Positions 59,628-64,000 of a stretch of 64,000 nt of DNA are shown here, piece after piece. Under the pieces are notes generated by a model. It saw only the letters and a program-made list of their open reading frames with translations, was not told the DNA's origin and made no database searches. The position numbers and the translations under genes are program-made. Origin of the DNA: Burkholderiales bacterium 8X (GTDB lineage: Bacteria > Pseudomonadota > Gammaproteobacteria > Burkholderiales > Burkholderiaceae_C); the NCBI GenBank assembly GCA_902506565.1, contig LR732703.1, positions 3,186,916-3,250,915 on the forward strand, in the 5' to 3' direction. Within the stretch, counting starts at the first letter, position 1, and the number at the start of each line of letters is the position of its first letter.

Positions 59628-60896
59628 ATGCCCTTCGATTCGCCCGCCCTGGTCTTCACGTTTGCATTCGCGGCTGCGCTATTGATCGGACTGCTGGTCA
59701 AGTTCTGGCTGGCCACGCGGCAGATGCGGCACGTATCGCGGCATCGCGACCGAGTGCCGTCGCCGTTCGAATCGGCAATTTCGCTCGAGGCGCATCAGAA
59801 AGCCGCCGACTACACCATCGCCAAGACCAGCTTCGGCATCGTCGAGATGGCGTGGGGAGCCGCGGTGCTGATCGCATGGACGCTGCTCGGCGGCCTCGAC
59901 TTCATGAACAAGGCACTGCTTGGATGGATCGGCGGCGGCTTGCTCCAGCAACTGGCCTTGTTGTCGGCCTTTGCACTCGTGAGCGGGTTGCTCGACCTGC
60001 CCTTCACCCTGTGGCAGACCTTCAGGCTGGAGGAGCGGTTCGGCTTCAACAAGATGACCTTGAGGCTGTGGTTGCTCGACGGCATCAAGTCCACCGTGGT
60101 CGGCGCTCTCATCGGCCTTCCGATCGCCGCATTGATCCTGTGGGTGATGGGCGCCACCGGCGCGTTCTGGTGGCTGTGGGCCTGGGGCGTCTGGATGGCC
60201 TTTAACCTGCTGCTGATGTCGATCTATCCGACCTTCATCGCGCCGCTCTTCAACAAGTTCAAGCCGCTGGACGATGCCGGCTTGGCTGCGCGGGTCAACA
60301 CCCTGATGCAGCGCTGCGGCTTCGCATCGAAAGGCCTCTTCGTCATGGACGGCAGTCGACGCAGCGCCCATGCGAACGCCTATTTCACCGGCTTCGGCGC
60401 CAGCAAGCGGGTCGTGTTCTACGACACGCTGCTGCGTCAATTGAGCCCGCCCGAAGTCGAAGCCGTGCTGGCACACGAACTCGGCCATTTCAAGCATCGC
60501 CACATCGTGAAGCGGATGGGCGCGCTCTTCGGCTTGAGCCTGCTCGGCTTTGCGCTTTTGGGCTGGCTTTCCCAGCAAAGCTGGTTCTACGGGGGACTCG
60601 GCGTCCAGCCGAACATGAATGCGCCCAACGACGCACTCGCACTGCTGCTGTTCATGCTCGCGATGCCGGTGTTCGGCTTCTTCGTGGCGCCGCTTTCGGT
60701 GCGTCTGTCGCGCAAGCACGAATTCGAAGCCGACGCCTACGCGGCCGCGCAGACCAGCAGCGGCGATCTGAAGGCCGCCTTGCTGAAGCTCTACAAGGAC
60801 AATGCTTCGACGCTGACGCCGGACCCGGTTTTCGTCAGCTTCTACTATTCGCATCCCCCGGCTTCGGAGCGACTCGCGCGCCTCGGGTCGAGTTGA
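59628..60896 (+). CDS. M48 (Ste24/CAAX-type) zinc metallopeptidase
   Basis: A 422-residue membrane protease. Start ATG at 59628 (MPFDSPALVFTFAFAAALLI). Zinc site HExxH in VEAVLAHELGHFKHRHIVKR and the third ligand in KHEFEADAYAAAQTSSGDLK. Several membrane segments precede (WLWAWGVWMAFNLLLMSIYP). This full-length architecture, with MTLRLWLLDG and RVVFYDTLLRQLSPPEVEA, matches Ste24-type membrane peptidases more than HtpX. It may take part in membrane-protein quality control. It is the first gene of the phhB-rsgA direction run. Confidence 0.9.
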   Translation: MPFDSPALVFTFAFAAALLIGLLVKFWLATRQMRHVSRHRDRVPSPFESAISLEAHQKAADYTIAKTSFGIVEMAWGAAVLIAWTLLGGLDFMNKALLGWIGGGLLQQLALLSAFALVSGLLDLPFTLWQTFRLEERFGFNKMTLRLWLLDGIKSTVVGALIGLPIAALILWVMGATGAFWWLWAWGVWMAFNLLLMSIYPTFIAPLFNKFKPLDDAGLAARVNTLMQRCGFASKGLFVMDGSRRSAHANAYFTGFGASKRVVFYDTLLRQLSPPEVEAVLAHELGHFKHRHIVKRMGALFGLSLLGFALLGWLSQQSWFYGGLGVQPNMNAPNDALALLLFMLAMPVFGFFVAPLSVRLSRKHEFEADAYAAAQTSSGDLKAALLKLYKDNASTLTPDPVFVSFYYSHPPASERLARLGSS

Positions 60897-60912
60897 GCCA
60901 TCGGAGTGAGCC

Positions 60913-61251
60913 ATGACGAGCATGTTGAAGATCAAGCAATGGAAAGGCGTGGAGCGCCGTGCGCTGAACGGCACGGAGATCGTGGCCGGCCTCGCTCGGC
61001 TGGAGGGATGGAGGCTGACCGGCGACGGCGCCGACGTCGCCATCGAGAAGACCTATCGCTTCGCCAATTACTTCGAGACCATCGCCTTCGTGAATGCCTT
61101 GGCCATGGTCGCTCACCGGCAGGATCACCACCCCGATCTCTCTGTTCACTACGATCGCTGCGTCGTCCGCTTCAACACCCACGATGTGCAGGGCGTGTCC
61201 TCGACCGACCTGGACTGCGCGACGCAGGCCGACGCGTTGCTCGCGAGCTGA
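60913..61251 (+). CDS. phhB: Pterin-4a-carbinolamine dehydratase
   Basis: A 112-residue enzyme recycling tetrahydrobiopterin-type cofactors after aromatic hydroxylation; its relatives also act as cofactors for other functions. Features: EGWRLTGDGADVAIEKTYRF, AHRQDHHPDLSVHYDRCVVR (the H-x-x-H-H-P-D-L signature), FNTHDVQGVSSTDLDCATQA. ATG at 60913; another at 60922 is possible. It lies 16 bp after the M48 gene and 23 bp before rsgA on the same strand. No phenylalanine hydroxylase gene is adjacent. Confidence 0.92.
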   Translation: MTSMLKIKQWKGVERRALNGTEIVAGLARLEGWRLTGDGADVAIEKTYRFANYFETIAFVNALAMVAHRQDHHPDLSVHYDRCVVRFNTHDVQGVSSTDLDCATQADALLAS

Positions 61252-61274
61252 GCCGATGTCGACGGGGCGGTCTC

Positions 61275-62228
61275 TTGGCTAGGGCTGCCCGCGGCAGCGG
61301 CAGCGGCAGCGCCGCGCTGCCCCTCCTTCACGATGGCTTGGTGGTTGCCAGCCACGGGCGTCATGTTCTGGTCGAGACGCCGGAGGGTGAACGCCGAATC
61401 TGCCATCCACGCGGCAAGAAGAGCCAGGCGGTCGTCGGCGATCGGGTGAAGTGGCAGGCCAGCGAGGATGAAGGCACGATCGAGAAGGTGCTCGAACGCC
61501 GCAACCTGTTCTATCGGCAGGACGAGCTTCGCACCAAGTCCTTCGCAGCCAACCTCGATCAGGTCCTGATCCTGGTGGCCGCCGAGCCGGAGTTTTCCGA
61601 AACTCAGCTCGCCCGCGCGCTCATCGCGGCCGAGGCGGCGCATATCGCGCCGCGGATCGCATTGAACAAGAGCGATGTCGCGGCTCCGTTCGCCCGCGCC
61701 TGGTCGAGGCTCGCGCCCTATCGCGCGATGACGTACGAGGTGATGCCACTTTCGCTCAAGGCATCGCCGGAGGCCGATCGCGTTGCGCTGATGCAGGTGC
61801 TGGGAGGCAAGACGACGTTGGTGCTCGGTCCTTCCGGCGCCGGCAAGAGCACCTTGACCAATCTGCTGGTTCCGAGCGCATCGGCATTGACGGCAGAGAT
61901 CTCGCAGGCGCTCAATTCGGGCAAGCACACGACGACCAGCACTTCCTGGTACTGGATCGATGCCGAGCGCAGCACGGCGATCATCGATTCGCCTGGATTC
62001 CAGGAGTTCGGGCTCCACCACGTGGAGCCGATGCAGCTGGCCCACCTCATGCCCGACATCGCCGCGCATGCAACGGCGTGCAAGTTCTACAACTGCACCC
62101 ACCTTCACGAGCCGGGCTGCGGTGTGATCGCGGCGGTGTCGACGCCCGGGCAGCCGTGCGCGATCGATGCTTCTCGCTATCGCATCTACCGGGAGATCTT
62201 CGACGAGTTGAGCCAGAGCCGCTATTGA
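61275..62228 (+). CDS. rsgA: Ribosome small-subunit GTPase A
   Basis: A 317-residue GTPase that acts late in 30S maturation, removing RbfA. It has an OB-fold start GLVVASHGRHVLVETPEGER, circularly permuted GTPase motifs (LNKSDVAAPF, LVLGPSGAGKSTLTNLLVPS, IDSPGFQEFGLHHVEP) and the zinc-binding tail CKFYNCTHLHEPGCGVIAAV. No ATG is in frame near the start; TTG at 61275 (MARAARGSGSGSAALPLLHD) is the best start, close after phhB. Confidence 0.92.
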   Translation: MARAARGSGSGSAALPLLHDGLVVASHGRHVLVETPEGERRICHPRGKKSQAVVGDRVKWQASEDEGTIEKVLERRNLFYRQDELRTKSFAANLDQVLILVAAEPEFSETQLARALIAAEAAHIAPRIALNKSDVAAPFARAWSRLAPYRAMTYEVMPLSLKASPEADRVALMQVLGGKTTLVLGPSGAGKSTLTNLLVPSASALTAEISQALNSGKHTTTSTSWYWIDAERSTAIIDSPGFQEFGLHHVEPMQLAHLMPDIAAHATACKFYNCTHLHEPGCGVIAAVSTPGQPCAIDASRYRIYREIFDELSQSRY

Positions 62229-62286
62229 CCGGGCGCGGACCTCGCGGTTGAAGAGCGGAGCGACTCGTCCGTTTGCAAGAAGGCAC

Positions 62287-63291
62287 TCAGCCCAGCAAAC
62301 GCGCCAGGGTCAGCAGGGCCAGCAGCACCATCCACATCACGACCGATCGCCACACCAGCCCGACCACGCTTCGAAGGTGCGCCGGTTCGGGTTCCCGGCC
62401 AGGCGTGCTCCCGCTGCCGCCCAAGCCTTGCATCCGGGCGAACGAGTCACCCGCTTCCGCTCGCGCCAACGGATCGACCGCGGCAAGGCTACCGAGCGTG
62501 CCGCCGCCCAAGCGCACGTTGACCGCACCCGAGGTCGCGGCAAGGATCACGCCATCGTTCTCGTTCGGGAACCGTTTCGCATCGTTGCGCCAGCAGTCGA
62601 TCGCTTCCTCGAAGCTTCCGACGACCGCGAAACCCAGCGCCGTGATCCGCGCCGGCAGCCAGTCGATGACGTGCCATGCCCGCGCCGCGGCAAGCTGGAC
62701 CCAGGCGCTGGACGGTTGCACCGAGGCATTGTGTTTGTGCGCCCAGTAACGAGACACGAATTCGCTCATGCGGTAGAACACCGCGCCTGCCGGCCCCAGC
62801 CCGATCGCAGCAAGGATCGAGAACCAGGCCAGCACCCCGAACACGTGCCGATGGGCCGCAACGACCGAATATTCGATGACATGCCGCACCACTTCGCTCC
62901 TCGGCAGATCGGCTGCATCGACACGGCGCCAGTGCGCGAGGAGCGAGCGGGCAAGCGCTTCGTCGCCTTCGTCCAACGCGTCGCGGATACCGGTGAAGTG
63001 GTGACTGAACTGCCGAAAGCCGAGCGTGACGTAGAGGAGCGCGGCGCTCCAGATCATCGCGAAGGGAAGCCCGAGCGTGAGCACGAGCAGCCAGTAGATC
63101 GCGAGCGACAGCAGGGTCGGCACCATCACCGCCAGGAACCATGCCACCCAACCATGATGCGGCTTGCCCGCATCGAAATTGCGACTCGTCCACCGCGTCC
63201 ATGCCAGCACGCCCGCGTAGACCGGGTTGTGATAGGCCAGCGGTCTCACCTGCTCGATGAGCAAGGCGCAGAGGATCGCAAAGAAGCTCAT
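62287..63291 (-). CDS. CobD/CbiB-family membrane protein
   Basis: A 334-residue integral membrane protein related to adenosylcobinamide-phosphate synthase: MSFFAILCALLIEQVRPLAY start (63291), WSAALLYVTLGFRQFSHHFT, DALDEGDEALARSLLAHWRR and DLPRSEVVRHVIEYSVVAAH with SRYWAHKHNASVQP. In beta-proteobacteria this family is often encoded away from other cobalamin genes, so a true CbiB role is uncertain. The gene is convergent with rsgA and has the Nudix gene 62 bp upstream. Confidence 0.8.
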   Translation of the reverse strand: MSFFAILCALLIEQVRPLAYHNPVYAGVLAWTRWTSRNFDAGKPHHGWVAWFLAVMVPTLLSLAIYWLLVLTLGLPFAMIWSAALLYVTLGFRQFSHHFTGIRDALDEGDEALARSLLAHWRRVDAADLPRSEVVRHVIEYSVVAAHRHVFGVLAWFSILAAIGLGPAGAVFYRMSEFVSRYWAHKHNASVQPSSAWVQLAAARAWHVIDWLPARITALGFAVVGSFEEAIDCWRNDAKRFPNENDGVILAATSGAVNVRLGGGTLGSLAAVDPLARAEAGDSFARMQGLGGSGSTPGREPEPAHLRSVVGLVWRSVVMWMVLLALLTLARLLG

Positions 63292-63353
63292 CGCCGGATG
63301 ATAGCGACAGGGATCAAAGGCATCCCGGGCTACAACAGTGCCGCAGGCATTGC

Positions 63354-63992
63354 CTAGGCGACGAGGAATCGGTACAGGTTGCGCAGCATGCCGGCCGTGG
63401 CGCCCCATACGAAACGCTCGTTCTGTCCGTCCTGGTAAGGCATGGACAGCCACTCGCGGCGGCGTCCTTGCGCGTCGACCATTGCGTGCCGACGATGATT
63501 CGCAGGATTCATCAGGAACGCAAGCGGCACTTCGAAGGCTGCTGCCACTTCATGCGGATTGATCGCAAGCTCGAAAGACGGATGGACCATGGCGACCACG
63601 GGTGTGACGACGAATGACGTCACGGTGGTGTAAGTCGGCAAGCTCCCCAAAACTTCGACATGGTCGGCCGAAAGCCCGACCTCTTCCCAGGCTTCTCGCA
63701 AGGCTGCTGCTGCGAGATTCGCATCTTCCGGATCGACCCGTCCGCCAGGGAACGCGACCTGCCCCGAGTGATTGGAAAGGTGTGCCGTCCGCTCGGTCAA
63801 AAGCACCGTCGGCTGCGCACGCATGACGATCGGCACCAGCACTGCCGCCTCGGCCGGGATGCGATTGCCCCATTGGGGCTCGAGTCGAAATTCCGGCGCC
63901 CAGGTGGGCGGCTGGGCGAATCGCTCGCGCAGTGCGTCGACCGAAAGGACGGATGCGTTGACCGGCGGCAAATGCGCGTCGACGCCGATCAC
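63354..63992 (-). CDS. Nudix hydrolase, CoA-pyrophosphatase-like
   Basis: A 212-residue protein with a full Nudix box: GGRVDPEDANLAAAALREAW then EEVGL (pattern G-x5-E-x7-R-E-U-x-E-E-x-G-U). The NuCoA segment just before, LLTERTAHLSNHSGQVAFPG, and WEEVGLSADHVEVLGSLPTY favour a CoA diphosphatase. The GTG at 63992 starts the frame inside the window; the frame stays open to the right edge, so the true start may be upstream. Confidence 0.88.
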   Translation of the reverse strand: MIGVDAHLPPVNASVLSVDALRERFAQPPTWAPEFRLEPQWGNRIPAEAAVLVPIVMRAQPTVLLTERTAHLSNHSGQVAFPGGRVDPEDANLAAAALREAWEEVGLSADHVEVLGSLPTYTTVTSFVVTPVVAMVHPSFELAINPHEVAAAFEVPLAFLMNPANHRRHAMVDAQGRRREWLSMPYQDGQNERFVWGATAGMLRNLYRFLVA

Positions 63993-64000
63993 GTCGACCG

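Noticed and set aside
1-64000. CRISPR arrays, rRNA genes, plasmid or phage origins
   Set aside because: No regularly spaced direct repeats, rRNA-like blocks or iteron clusters were noticed on reading the sequence. Only the single tRNA fragment at 43145-43189 was found.

Overview
The window looks like high-GC betaproteobacterial chromosome, most likely Comamonadaceae and Variovorax-like. This is inferred from the set of Bug-type solute receptors, TRAP and CoA-ester catabolic genes, an acetolactate synthase/Lrp pair, RhlE, Orn, an M48 protease, RsgA and a CobD/CbiB-like protein. No marker gene was compared against a database, so the genus is an inference.

Two domains meet at about 43.19 kb. 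The left part (1-43.14 kb) is accessory. It is a patchwork of catabolic operons and regulators, broken genes and two blocks of visibly lower GC. The right part (43.2-64 kb) is dense housekeeping sequence. At the junction (43145-43189) lies the 3' part of a tRNA-Lys(CTT) gene, from the anticodon loop to CCA. Its 5' half is absent, as expected for the right attachment site of an element that integrated into the tRNA. I therefore read the left part as a genomic island, possibly composite, whose other end is outside the window.

Left part, in order: an ABC solute receptor (partial) divergent from a LacI regulator, with a nested palindrome between them; an SDR; a resolvase pseudogene; a seven-gene minus-strand operon (GntR, TRAP DctP-DctQ-DctM, FAD oxidoreductase, enoyl-CoA hydratase, CoA-transferase) that looks like uptake and CoA-dependent breakdown of an organic acid; a low-GC mobile-looking cassette (Cys-rich small protein, serine recombinase, two ParB/RepB-like proteins) with coupled ATGA overlaps; an alkylsulfatase fragment; an operon of TauD dioxygenase, enolase-superfamily enzyme and two orphan Bug receptors divergent from a LysR gene; and a ten-gene minus-strand run (acyl-CoA ligase, MDR dehydrogenase, Bug receptor, indolepyruvate-ferredoxin-oxidoreductase-like fusion, DUF1330, LysR, NIPSNAP, SDR, BKACE, CocE hydrolase). 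Last comes a putative DNA-modification/defence island: a GIY-YIG nuclease with a RAMA-like tail facing a three-gene coupled operon of a DGQHR-domain protein, an unrecognised 441-residue protein and a D12-type adenine methyltransferase, followed by an IS transposase remnant.

Right part: three lipoproteins, an MscS channel, a HAD-like protein with an altered nucleophile, a hibernation-factor-like protein, a DUF2243 membrane protein, NDH-2, a multiply broken cytochrome oxidase subunit I pseudogene beside a DUF2244 gene, an EamA exporter, acetolactate synthase divergent from an Lrp regulator, a VIT1/CCC1 protein, RhlE, Orn, an M48 protease, pterin dehydratase, RsgA, a CobD-like protein and a Nudix hydrolase. 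The best candidates for an undescribed system are the DGQHR/441-aa/D12-MTase/GIY-YIG island and the serine recombinase-ParB-ParB cassette.
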